Source: JAWRCU01 sp033542235 (GTDB lineage Bacteria; Pseudomonadota; Alphaproteobacteria; Rhizobiales; Rhizobiaceae). Taken from it: 64,000 bases of DNA. Under the pieces are notes generated by a model that saw nothing but the letters and a program-made list of their open reading frames with translations, was not told the DNA's origin and did no database searches. Where the stretch lies: positions 434,001 through 498,000 of the forward strand of contig NZ_JAWRCU010000003.1 in the NCBI RefSeq assembly GCF_033542235.1. Direction: 5' to 3'. Made by a program: the position numbers and the translations under genes. Positions 1-11,434 of this stretch are shown piece after piece (position 1 is the stretch's first letter; each line of letters opens with the position of its first letter).

Positions 1-672
1 GTCATCAATTCGCATGTGCCGGATCGCACCGCGCGGGAACAGCTCTCCGGGCTGACCGAGTGCCATTTCGTTCAGGCCGATCTCTCCACGGTCGAGGGCG
101 CGCGCGGCTTCGTTGCCGAGGCGCATAAGCGGCTCGGCAGACTGGACACGCTCGTCAACAACGCAGGCACGTTTTGCGATGCGGATTTTGAGGAGCTGAG
201 CGAAACCATCTTCGACCGCACCTTCAATCTCAACGTCCGTGGTTACCTCTTCGCTGCGCAGGCTTTCGTGCGGCACCTTTCGCCAGGCCAGGAGAACGCC
301 AGCATCATCTGCGTGGGCTCGACCAACTCGCTGGCGGCGGAGAAAAACAGCGTCGTCTATGACGCCTCGAAAGGCGCCGTACTGATGCTGATCCGCTCGA
401 TGGCTGTGACGCTGGCACCGCGCGGGGTCAGGGTGAATGGCCTCGGGCCGGGCATCATCGACACGCCCCTCACCCGCGCTGGCCTCGATAGAGCAGGGGT
501 TCGGCCGGGCTTGGCCAAGCAGATCCCGCTCGGCCGCATTGGCGAGGCGAACGACATCGGCACGGCGGCCGTGTTCCTCGCCTCCGAAGGCGCACGCTAC
601 GTGACGGGACAGATGCTCTACGTCGACGGCGGCGTGCTCGCCAACCAGATGACCTGGCCTGCCGCCGGATGA
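1..672 (+). CDS. SDR-family NAD(P)-dependent oxidoreductase, 5' end outside window
   Basis: Carboxy-terminal 223 codons of a short-chain dehydrogenase/reductase. The frame is open from base 1, so the glycine-rich cofactor loop and probably the true start lie upstream; a GTG at 16 is the first internal candidate. Visible family marks are NNAG (157-168), a catalytic-Ser region GSTNS, the YDASK catalytic Tyr/Lys pair and a terminal VDGG. The substrate cannot be read from sequence. It ends 24 bases before a NagA-like deacetylase, so a role in the same sugar-type catabolic operon is inferred. Confidence 0.9.
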   Translation, partial: VINSHVPDRTAREQLSGLTECHFVQADLSTVEGARGFVAEAHKRLGRLDTLVNNAGTFCDADFEELSETIFDRTFNLNVRGYLFAAQAFVRHLSPGQENASIICVGSTNSLAAEKNSVVYDASKGAVLMLIRSMAVTLAPRGVRVNGLGPGIIDTPLTRAGLDRAGVRPGLAKQIPLGRIGEANDIGTAAVFLASEGARYVTGQMLYVDGGVLANQMTWPAAG

Positions 673-696
673 ACCCGAAATCCTCTAGGACACACA

Positions 697-1875
697 ATGC
701 CCGTGAAGCAGAGATGGTCGAACATCACCGTGGTGACACCAACCGGACAAATCGCCAGCGACCTGTTGATCGCAGGCGACCGGTTTGCGGGTTTCGTGCC
801 GGCTGGCGCGGAAATCGGTGACAACTGGCAGCGGATCGACGGCGCCGGCGGCATCCTCTTCCCCGGCATCATCGACGTTTTGCAGCACGGCTTCGGCAAC
901 CACCTCTACAACGATACCGAGCCCGGAGCAGTGGACGAGAATTCCCGGCGGCTGCTGAGGCACGGCGTGACCGGCTTCCTGCCGTCGATCAGCTGCCTGC
1001 CGCCTGCCTCGATGGAAGGCGTGCTGTCGCGCCTTGCGGCACAGTGTGAGAGCGCCGGTGGCGCCCGCGCGCTCGGCGTCCACAGCGAAGGGCCGTGCTT
1101 CGGCTCGCCGGGCGCGCATAATCCCGAGAACATCGTCCCGCCGAGCCTCGAATTGGCAAAGCGGATGCTCGCAGCGACCGGGGGAAGGCTGAAGGCCGTG
1201 ACCCTCGCGCCGGAGCGGGAGGGCGCGGAAGAGTTCATCGACGTGCTCAAGGCGGCAGGCGTTTCCATCCATCTCGGCCATAGCCTGGCGCGCCCCGAGC
1301 ACATTCCCCGCTACGTTTCCTGGGGCATCGATGCGGTCACGCATATGTACAATGTGATGCCCACCTATCCGCCGCGCGGCATGGGCATGCACGTCATGTC
1401 GCTGACCGACGCCCTGCTTGCGGAACCGGGCCTGGCGCTGGGCCTTGTCGCAGACGGCATCCATGTGGAGCCGCAAATGGTCCGCTTGCTCGCACAGCTT
1501 TCACCGGATCGCGTGTTCCTGGAGACGGATGCGATGAAATATGCCGGCACGCCCGGCGCCGAATTCGAGTTCTACCCCGGTTATTGGGTGACCAGCGCAC
1601 CCGGCAAGGCGGTGCGCGACAGGCAGGGCGGGCTGTGCGGGTCATCGCTCGCACCGGATGAGGCCATGCGCAACTACCTCCGGTTTTCGGGACGGGACCT
1701 CGTGCAGGTGGCGCATGCGACCAGCCTGGTGCCGGCGCGTGTGCTCGGCATGGAGAACGAGATCGGCAGCATTGCCAGGGGCAGGATGGCCGATTTCGCC
1801 TTGCTCGATGCCGCGACGCTCGAAATCAGGGCAACTTATGTCGGCGGCAAATGCTTGTGGGGGCGCCATGAGTGA
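697..1875 (+). CDS. N-acetylglucosamine-6-phosphate deacetylase-like amidohydrolase
   Basis: A 392-aa amidohydrolase-superfamily protein of NagA length. NagA enzymes remove acetate from GlcNAc-6-phosphate in the cytoplasm. NagA-type landmarks are visible in order: HSEGPCF (metal-binding Glu), HLGHS, THMYNVMP (compare THLFNAM), LVADGIHV and LETDAMKYAG (catalytic Asp). The C-terminal GRMADFALLD is the usual amidohydrolase strand. An AGGA precedes the ATG. Its stop overlaps the next gene by 8 bases, so the block is an operon. A related sugar or amide substrate is possible because the neighbours are not standard nag genes. Confidence 0.82.
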   Translation: MPVKQRWSNITVVTPTGQIASDLLIAGDRFAGFVPAGAEIGDNWQRIDGAGGILFPGIIDVLQHGFGNHLYNDTEPGAVDENSRRLLRHGVTGFLPSISCLPPASMEGVLSRLAAQCESAGGARALGVHSEGPCFGSPGAHNPENIVPPSLELAKRMLAATGGRLKAVTLAPEREGAEEFIDVLKAAGVSIHLGHSLARPEHIPRYVSWGIDAVTHMYNVMPTYPPRGMGMHVMSLTDALLAEPGLALGLVADGIHVEPQMVRLLAQLSPDRVFLETDAMKYAGTPGAEFEFYPGYWVTSAPGKAVRDRQGGLCGSSLAPDEAMRNYLRFSGRDLVQVAHATSLVPARVLGMENEIGSIARGRMADFALLDAATLEIRATYVGGKCLWGRHE

Positions 1876-2326
1876 ACCAGCAAAAGCTCTTCGTTACGAG
1901 GAAGGCGGCAATGTCCACCTCGATTTCCACGGCGCCACCAATACGACCATAGATTTCATCATCGCCAGATATGGCGTGGCGACCATGGACCAGATCTTCG
2001 CCAAGGTGGGTCGTGACGTCTATGCCAGCATCCGCCGCGATCTGCTCGCCGGCGATACCGCGCAACTGCTTCGCCATTGGCAGCATTTCTTCGACCGGGA
2101 AGGCGCCGACTACGACATCGCGGTCGGCGAGGACGAGATCGTGCTCACGGTGCGCAGATGCACGGCCTGGCACCATGTGAAGAAGCTCGTCGGCTCGGTG
2201 TCGCCGCATTTCTGTGACCAGACCATCCGCACGAACGAGGCGATGGCGCAAGGATCCCCCTTCTCTATCGACACGGAGATCACCGGCGAGGGCTCCTGCC
2301 GTCAGGTCATCAGGAGGCGCGCGTGA
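1868..2326 (+). CDS. Conserved small protein, first of a related tandem pair
   Basis: 152 aa, starting at an ATG inside the end of the NagA-like gene, so translation is probably coupled. No signal peptide or membrane segment. The pattern of a helical N-terminal half followed by ITVRRCTAWHHVK-like strands with a late HFCDQ resembles its downstream neighbour. By eye both recall the small fold of L-2-amino-thiazoline-4-carboxylic acid hydrolase-like proteins, but I cannot confirm it. Co-transcription with an SDR and a deacetylase suggests a catabolic or sensing role (inference). Function unassigned. Confidence 0.7.
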   Translation: MSEPAKALRYEEGGNVHLDFHGATNTTIDFIIARYGVATMDQIFAKVGRDVYASIRRDLLAGDTAQLLRHWQHFFDREGADYDIAVGEDEIVLTVRRCTAWHHVKKLVGSVSPHFCDQTIRTNEAMAQGSPFSIDTEITGEGSCRQVIRRRA

Positions 2327-2811
2327 TCCCCAGCGATCATTTCACCCGCTTCTACAACGAGGTCTTCAAATTCCTCGAAGCGCAGGGCGAGCAAGCCTTG
2401 CAGGACTACTTCCTCGAGATCTCGAAGAACCAGGAGAAGCACATACTGGCCCTTATTGAGAGCAGAGGGCTGGAGGGCATGTACGAGTACTGGTCGCATA
2501 TCCGCGACGAGGAGAACTGCGACATGGACCTCGATGTGAACGAGGATCGGCTGGAACTGAGGATGAACCTTTGCCCGAGCCTCAGCAAGGTGATGGACAA
2601 CGATGCCGAGCCGATGGGCCGCTATTGCGACCACTGCGCGGGCTGGATCGGCCCGATCATGGACAAGACCGGCTATCACCTGGTCTATGACGTCATCGAC
2701 CGCAGCAAGCCGCAATGCGTGACCCGAATCTTCAGGGATGCCGAGAAGGCGCGCGCGGCGGAGAAGGACGCGAAGCTATTGATGGGCTGGCCCGGCCGCA
2801 AGAGTAGCTGA
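2323..2811 (+). CDS. Conserved small protein with CDHC motif, second of the tandem pair (ATC-hydrolase-like?)
   Basis: 162 aa from a GTG whose GTGA overlaps the previous stop, again indicating coupling. The sequence has LRMNLCPSLSK, then YCDHCAGWIGPIM and ITRIFRD-like strands; Cys-Pro followed by a CxxC centre resembles the ATC-hydrolase-like family (tentative). Soluble, acidic, no export signal. It is the last gene of the operon, since the next gene is convergent 18 bases on. If the family call holds it may hydrolyse a small cyclic amide or bind a metal, but no substrate is indicated. Confidence 0.7.
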   Translation: MIPSDHFTRFYNEVFKFLEAQGEQALQDYFLEISKNQEKHILALIESRGLEGMYEYWSHIRDEENCDMDLDVNEDRLELRMNLCPSLSKVMDNDAEPMGRYCDHCAGWIGPIMDKTGYHLVYDVIDRSKPQCVTRIFRDAEKARAAEKDAKLLMGWPGRKSS

Positions 2812-2829
2812 TCCACATGGGGCCGGCCT

Positions 2830-3057
2830 TCAGAAATCGCTGGCGAGGCCCTTGACCTCCCAGTCACCGTAGCGGCCCGGCTCCTTGCCGCCCCGGCCGC
2901 CATATTCCTTCGGCAGTGCAGCCTCGCGCTTGCGATATTCCTCGCGCCGGGCGGCGGCTTCCTCGAGCGCTCGCTGAGCCGCTTCCGACAAGGCTTTCCG
3001 GTTGGCCCCGGTAACGGCTGTTTCCGCCTCTGCCTTTGGGGTCTTGTCGTCTGTCAC
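2830..3057 (-). CDS. DUF1674 / succinate dehydrogenase assembly factor 4 (SDHAF4-type)
   Basis: Short protein ending in the family signature EYGGRGGKEPGRYGDWE followed by KGLASDF. SDHAF4 proteins bind the flavinated SdhA subunit and assist its assembly with SdhB. I chose the GTG at 3057 (75 aa), which gives a start like other alphaproteobacterial members; ATGs at 3102 and 3099 are alternatives. The N-terminal part is charged and helical (Ala/Glu/Arg-rich). It is divergent from htpX and convergent with the operon to its left. No sdh genes are in the window. Confidence 0.85.
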   Translation of the reverse strand: MTDDKTPKAEAETAVTGANRKALSEAAQRALEEAAARREEYRKREAALPKEYGGRGGKEPGRYGDWEVKGLASDF

Positions 3058-3158
3058 GTTCGATCGGGTCACATTGAAACTGGAGTTCGCTGTAACCATC
3101 ATATAGCCCACAGTCACCCCGAATCGAGCCCTACAGCGAATTCGACGAGGAACTCGCA

Positions 3159-4166
3159 ATGAACACGATCCGCACTGCGATGCTGCTCGCCTTCCTGACG
3201 GCGCTGTTCATGGCTGTCGGCTACCTAATCGGCGGTGGCGGCGGCATGGTCATCGCCTTCCTGATGGCCGCTGGCATGAACCTGTTCAGCTACTGGAACG
3301 CCGACAAGATGGTGCTGGCGATGAACCATGCCGTCGAGGTGGATGCGAGCAATGCCCCCGAATTCCACGCCATCGTCAAGGACCTCGCCGATCGCGCCGG
3401 CCTGCCGATGCCGAAGACCTATCTGATCGACAACCCGCAGCCCAACGCCTTTGCCACCGGCCGCAATCCTCAGAACGCAGCGGTTGCGGCGACGACCGGC
3501 CTGCTGGAGCGGCTCAGCCACGAGGAGGTTGCGGCCGTGATGGCGCATGAGCTGGCGCATGTTCAGCACCGCGACACGCTCACCATGACCATCACCGCGA
3601 CGATTGCCGGCGCTATCTCGATGCTGGGCAATTTCGCCTTCTTCTTCGGCGGCAACCGCGACAACAACAACCCGCTCGGCTTCATCGGCGTGCTGGTCGC
3701 CATGATCGTTGCGCCGCTCGCAGCCATGCTGGTGCAGATGGCGATCAGCCGCACCCGCGAATACGAGGCCGACCGGCGCGGTGCCGAAATCTGCGGACAG
3801 CCGCTGTGGCTGGCCTCGGCACTCGACAAGATCGCCCGCGCTGCGGAACGCATTCCCAACATGGACGCCGAGCGCAACCCGGCCACCGCCCACCTCTTCA
3901 TCATCAATCCGCTCTCCGGCGAGCGCATGGACAATCTCTTCTCGACGCATCCGGCCACGGAGAACCGCATCGCCGCACTCCAGGCGATGGCGAAGGAATC
4001 AGGTGGGCGATCGGGCCCTGCCGCGACGCCGGATCCGGAAGCTGGCACGGGCCCGTGGGGACGCAGCCAGAATCAGTCGACCGCTCCCTGGGGTCGTAGC
4101 CAATCACAATCGGGCGGTCCGTGGGGTCGCAATCATCCGACCGGACCACGCGGTCCATGGTCGTAG
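3159..4166 (+). CDS. htpX: Zinc metalloprotease HtpX (M48B)
   Basis: 335-aa inner-membrane metalloprotease of the membrane-protein quality-control network, which overlaps functionally with FtsH. Two N-terminal membrane helices (about 5-45), HELAH at 130-134 (zinc-binding HExxH), two further hydrophobic segments (about 145-195) and EYEADRRGAE, which supplies the third zinc ligand. A GAGGAACT lies upstream of the ATG. The last 50 residues are an unusual low-complexity tail with three PWGR units and a terminal PWS. The stop overlaps the rsmB start by 10 bases. Confidence 0.96.
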   Translation: MNTIRTAMLLAFLTALFMAVGYLIGGGGGMVIAFLMAAGMNLFSYWNADKMVLAMNHAVEVDASNAPEFHAIVKDLADRAGLPMPKTYLIDNPQPNAFATGRNPQNAAVAATTGLLERLSHEEVAAVMAHELAHVQHRDTLTMTITATIAGAISMLGNFAFFFGGNRDNNNPLGFIGVLVAMIVAPLAAMLVQMAISRTREYEADRRGAEICGQPLWLASALDKIARAAERIPNMDAERNPATAHLFIINPLSGERMDNLFSTHPATENRIAALQAMAKESGGRSGPAATPDPEAGTGPWGRSQNQSTAPWGRSQSQSGGPWGRNHPTGPRGPWS

Positions 4167-5533
4167 TGCCTGGGCGCAGGCCGGAACGCCGCGAGACGAA
4201 GCCGGCTGAGCGCAGCATTCCAGGGCTTGCCGTGCGCAAGGCCGCCGCCAAGCTGCTGGGTGCTGTGGTCGACGCGAAGACGCCGCTCGACGGCCTGACG
4301 GATCATGAGCATGGCCATCCCGTATTCCTCGCGCTCGATCAGCGCGACCGCGCGCTGGTGCGGGCAATCCTCGCCACGGCTTTGCGCTATCGCGGCACGA
4401 TCGATCGGTTGATATCATCGCGCCTCGAGAAGCCTCTGCCGCCCAACGCGCATGCGCTTTCACATGTCCTCCATGTCGCTGCGGCCCAGATCCTGTTTCT
4501 CGACGTGCCCGACAGCGCGGCGGTGGACCTTGCCGTCACCCATGCCAATTCCGATCCACGCACGAAACGCTTCGCCGGGCTCGTCAATGCCGTGCTGCGT
4601 GGCCTGTCGCGCGACAAGACGAGTGCCCTTCCAGCCAGGCTGGCCGAGGGCCACGAGGCGCCGGAATGGTTTCGCGACCGCCTTGCAGCTGCCTATGGTC
4701 CGGCAAAGGCGGGCGCGATCCTTGCAGCGCACCGGATCGAGGCCCCGGTCGATTTCACCGTTAAGTCCGACCCTCAGAAGTGGGCGACGGCTCTCGGCGG
4801 CATGGTGCTTCCGACAGGCTCGGTACGCGTCGAGCGCCTGGCCGCACCGGTAGCAGAGCTGCCCGGCTTCGAGGAGGGCGAGTGGTGGGTGCAGGACGCT
4901 GCGGCTGCCCTGCCTGCCCGCATGCTCGGCAGCCTCGCCGGCAGGAAGGTCGCCGACCTATGCGCCGCGCCCGGCGGCAAGACCGCACAGCTCGTCCTGG
5001 CCGGGGCGGAAGTGACTGCGATCGACACTTCGGCCAACCGCCTGAAGCGCCTGAACGAAAATCTCGCCAGGCTGCGCCTGCAGGCGAAGGTGATCGAGGC
5101 CGACGTGTCGAAATATGAGGCGGGAGAGGCTTTCGATGCCGTGCTTCTCGACGCGCCTTGTTCGTCGACCGGCACGGTGCGCCGCCATCCCGACATTCCC
5201 TGGACGAAGTCGTCGGAAGACGTGGCCAGGCTCGCGGCCCTGCAGGCTCGGCTCCTGCAGGCTGCCACCAGGCTGGTGAGGCCGGGCGGTCGCATCGTCT
5301 TTTCAAACTGCTCGTTGGATCCGGTCGAAGGCGAGCTTCTGCTTGCCGAGTTCCTGGCGGAAAATCCCCATATGGTGGTCGAATCGGTTCGGCCGGGCGA
5401 GATCGCCGGTGCGGATTGCTTCATCACTCCGCGCGGCGCGATCAGAACCACGCCGGCCGACCTCGATCTCGGCAGGCCGGAGATTTCCGGTCTGGACGGC
5501 TTCTTTGCCGTGAGGCTGCTACGGCTCCATTAG
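4157..5533 (+). CDS. rsmB: 16S rRNA m5C967 methyltransferase, RsmB/Sun family
   Basis: 458 aa from the ATG at 4157, inside the end of htpX. The N-terminal third is a NusB-like RNA-binding domain (LALDQRDRALVRAIL, AQILFLDVPDSAAV). The SAM-dependent methyltransferase domain follows with CAAPGGKT, DAPCSSTG with RRHPDIPW, and NCSLDPVEGE holding the catalytic Cys. It methylates cytosine in 16S rRNA using SAM. The htpX-rsmB-heparinase-purH order is common in Rhizobiales. The Asn in the usual TCS motif is a small deviation; the Cys is intact. Confidence 0.93.
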   Translation: MVVVPGRRPERRETKPAERSIPGLAVRKAAAKLLGAVVDAKTPLDGLTDHEHGHPVFLALDQRDRALVRAILATALRYRGTIDRLISSRLEKPLPPNAHALSHVLHVAAAQILFLDVPDSAAVDLAVTHANSDPRTKRFAGLVNAVLRGLSRDKTSALPARLAEGHEAPEWFRDRLAAAYGPAKAGAILAAHRIEAPVDFTVKSDPQKWATALGGMVLPTGSVRVERLAAPVAELPGFEEGEWWVQDAAAALPARMLGSLAGRKVADLCAAPGGKTAQLVLAGAEVTAIDTSANRLKRLNENLARLRLQAKVIEADVSKYEAGEAFDAVLLDAPCSSTGTVRRHPDIPWTKSSEDVARLAALQARLLQAATRLVRPGGRIVFSNCSLDPVEGELLLAEFLAENPHMVVESVRPGEIAGADCFITPRGAIRTTPADLDLGRPEISGLDGFFAVRLLRLH

Positions 5534-5642
5534 GGCATCGGCCGAACCGAAGGACCGCGCCAGCGAAATGTGCGAAGCGGTTTTCGGACAAACCCGATGC
5601 GCCAAGAAAAAGATAGAGTGGCGGAGCGATCACGCCGCTCTA
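5533..5642. repeat. Dispersed palindromic element, family B copy 1
   Basis: Starts at the rsmB stop. Contains GCGGTTTTCGGACAAACCCG, an A-rich stretch and a terminal hairpin AGAGTGGCGG/CGCCGCTCT. The same modules occur at 14640-14730, 38639-38741 and, in reduced form, 63015-63120. Confidence 0.75.
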
Positions 5643-5721
5643 GCCAATTTTCGGTACCTCAATCTTTCGGCTCGCGCTTAAATTCTAATCAATTACATTG
5701 TCGAGCTGCACCGGGAACATC

Positions 5722-5737
5722 AGGAGGGGCTTTTTTG
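5722..5737 (+). promoter_or_regulatory. Ribosome-binding site deciding a TTG start
   Basis: AGGAGGGG at 5722-5729 lies five bases before an in-frame TTG at 5735. No ATG or GTG gives a comparable site, and sequence upstream of this TTG is repeat-like, so it is the likely start of the heparinase-family gene. Confidence 0.75.
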
Positions 5738-7453
5738 GCGAGCGTTGCCGACAACAGCTCGCGTCTGTGGACGCTGATGGCGCGTGAGCTATGGCGACGA
5801 GGTCGCCGTAAGCTGCGCGCCGGTCCGATCTATCATTGGCGCTACACTGGCCGCACGCCCGAGCGCGTGCTGATCGCGCCGCCGGACCTCAGGCATGCCG
5901 ACAGGCAGATCGCCCTCGAAATCTATTCCGGTCGGTTCCCGCTGGCCGGCCAGCTCGTCGAAACCGGCGGCCGCTCGCCTTTCCAGCTCGAGGGGGCGAA
6001 CCCGCAGTGGCTCAGGTCGCTGCACGGCTTCCGCTGGCTCCGCCACATGCGCGCCGCTGGCACGGAGCTTGCCGCAGCCAATGCTCGTGCTCTGGTCTCC
6101 GACTGGATCGCCGCGCACGGCACCCGCATCTCCGGCGTTGCCTGGGATCCTGCAGTGACGGCCAAGCGTATCATTGCCTGGCTGCAGCACTCATCGGTGG
6201 TGCTGCAGGGCGCTGAATTCCCTTTCTACCGCGCCTTCCTGAAATCGCTTGCGATGCAGATACGCTTCCTGCGCTCGATGGCGAAGGAAATGCCCGATGG
6301 CAAGGACGCGCTGCGCGCCAGGATCGCGCTTGCCTTTGCCGCGCTCTCGCTACCGGTGCCACAGACGGCGCTACGTAACGCCACCCGCAACCTGACGGCC
6401 GAAATCGAGCGCCAGATCCTGCCGGACGGCGGGCATATTTCTCGCAACCCGATGATGGTGCTCGAGCTGCTCGCCGATCTCTTGCCGCTCCGCCAGACTT
6501 ACGCCAACCAGGCCGAGGAGCCGCCGACCGCGCTCATCGCTGCTGTCGAACGTATGTTGCCGGCGTTGCGTTTTTTCCGGCATCAGGACGGCAGCCTCGC
6601 CCGCTTCAACGGCATGGGCGCCACCATCCAGGATCGCATCGTGGCGATCCTGCGCCATGACGACACCGGCGGCGCGCCGCTCCTGCATGCACCGCATTCC
6701 GGCTATGAGCGGCTCTCCATGGGCGGAACGACCGTCATCGCCGACACCGGCACGTCGCCGCCGACAGGCGTCTCGGCGCATGCTCATGCCGGCTGCCTTT
6801 CCTTCGAGATGTCGTCCGGCCGCCACGGTTTCATCGTCAATTCAGGCGTCGACACTTTCGGCGCCACCGACTTCCGGCCCCTCATGCGCGCCACGGCCGC
6901 CCATTCGACGGCGACTCTCAACGACACCTCCTCGGCGCGCTTCAACCTCTCGACCGGCGTCAACTCCCTTCTCGGTGCGCCGCTGGTCGGCGGTCCGAAA
7001 CGCGTCTCGTGCGAACGGCGCGACAGCCAGGATACGCAAGCCTTCATTGCGGTGCATGACGGCTATGTCTCACGCTTCGGCCTCTATCACGAGCGAGGGC
7101 TGTCCCTCTCGCTCGGGGGCGACGTGCTGAAGGGCCTCGATCGCTTCTTCCTTTCGGGCGGCAAGCGCGCAAAGAACAACGGCCGCGACTTCGTCTCGAT
7201 ACGCTTCCATATTCATCCGGAGCGTGAGCTCGCCGCCGAGGACGATCGGCTGGTGATCTTCGGACAGGGAACCGAAAGCTGGGCGTTCACGACAACAGGC
7301 GTTGCGCCGGTGATCGAGGAATCGATTTTCTTCGCCGGGCTGAGCGGTCCGCGCAAGACGCGGCAGATCGTACTGTCCTTCAAGGCTTCCGAGGTCCCTG
7401 AGGTGCGTTGGCAGTTCACACGGATCAGGGTTCCGGACCGCGAAAGCGCTTGA
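5735..7453 (+). CDS. Heparinase II/III family protein
   Basis: 572 aa from the TTG at 5735. The N-terminal half is an alpha/alpha toroid of the polysaccharide-lyase type. The C-terminal half is beta-rich with the family HAHAGCLSFEM region and GVDTFG. Members cleave or are presumed to cleave uronic-acid polymers; in Rhizobiales this gene sits conservatively between rsmB and purH and its substrate is unknown. No clear signal peptide, so cytoplasmic or periplasmic location is open. A frame extension upstream to 5570 runs through a dispersed repeat and is not favoured. Confidence 0.87.
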   Translation: MASVADNSSRLWTLMARELWRRGRRKLRAGPIYHWRYTGRTPERVLIAPPDLRHADRQIALEIYSGRFPLAGQLVETGGRSPFQLEGANPQWLRSLHGFRWLRHMRAAGTELAAANARALVSDWIAAHGTRISGVAWDPAVTAKRIIAWLQHSSVVLQGAEFPFYRAFLKSLAMQIRFLRSMAKEMPDGKDALRARIALAFAALSLPVPQTALRNATRNLTAEIERQILPDGGHISRNPMMVLELLADLLPLRQTYANQAEEPPTALIAAVERMLPALRFFRHQDGSLARFNGMGATIQDRIVAILRHDDTGGAPLLHAPHSGYERLSMGGTTVIADTGTSPPTGVSAHAHAGCLSFEMSSGRHGFIVNSGVDTFGATDFRPLMRATAAHSTATLNDTSSARFNLSTGVNSLLGAPLVGGPKRVSCERRDSQDTQAFIAVHDGYVSRFGLYHERGLSLSLGGDVLKGLDRFFLSGGKRAKNNGRDFVSIRFHIHPERELAAEDDRLVIFGQGTESWAFTTTGVAPVIEESIFFAGLSGPRKTRQIVLSFKASEVPEVRWQFTRIRVPDRESA

Positions 7454-7493
7454 ATCCCGAACCATCTGTGATAGGGCCCGCGGCAAGCGGCCT

Positions 7494-7596
7494 GGAGCAG
7501 TCGCACTGCTCTGACTTCGTTTTGCCGCATGATCCTTTCCCAGGGTCTGCAGCTTTTCTTGCTGTCGCTGACTTTCGGTTCGGGATCGTGCTCTAA
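7494..7596 (-). repeat. Dispersed palindromic element, family A (reverse orientation), in the purH leader
   Basis: Read on the minus strand it is GAGCACGATCCCGAACCGAA, then a GCAG-rich middle, GGATCATGCGGCAAAA and a hairpin GAGCAG/CTGCTC. It matches copies at 15447, 15507, 27582, 30109, 47725 and 48985. It ends 13 bases before the purH ATG. Confidence 0.8.
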
Positions 7597-7609
7597 GGGT
7601 TCAATCGCC

Positions 7610-9226
<1,617 letters not shown>

Positions 9227-9239
9227 ATCGTTTGACGCT

Positions 9240-9309
9240 GGCGCTGCCCCTCACCCTTACCCTCTCCCCGTTTTTCACGGGGAGAGGGTGAGGGTGAGGG
9301 GCGGCGCTG
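9240..9309. repeat. Long GC-rich inverted repeat after purH (family C)
   Basis: About 25-bp arms (GCCCCTCACCC...CTCTCCCCG and its complement, one mismatch) around a TTTTTCA loop. It starts 14 bases after the purH stop and can fold into a single long hairpin. Confidence 0.85.
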
Positions 9310-9337
9310 ACCTGACAATCAGAACGTTCCACAAACG

Positions 9338-9371
9338 CAAAACGCCGCGAAGTACCTTCCGCGGCGTTTCG
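9338..9371. terminator. Bidirectional intrinsic terminator between purH and ftsH
   Basis: AAACGCCGCG at 9340-9349 pairs with CGCGGCGTTT at 9360-9369 around AAGTACCTTC, with A-rich and T-rich flanks. It can end both convergent transcripts. Confidence 0.7.
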
Positions 9372-9391
9372 ACATCGAATTCTGCGCTCAA

Positions 9392-11329
<1,938 letters not shown>

Positions 11330-11434
11330 TGGGTGTCCCGGTGGTATCGTAGCATTCGATACCGATCATTGTGAAAGCTTCAGGTTAACATAGGGACAGC
11401 AGCCCCTATTGCCAAGCGAAACGCCCGCCTTGAG

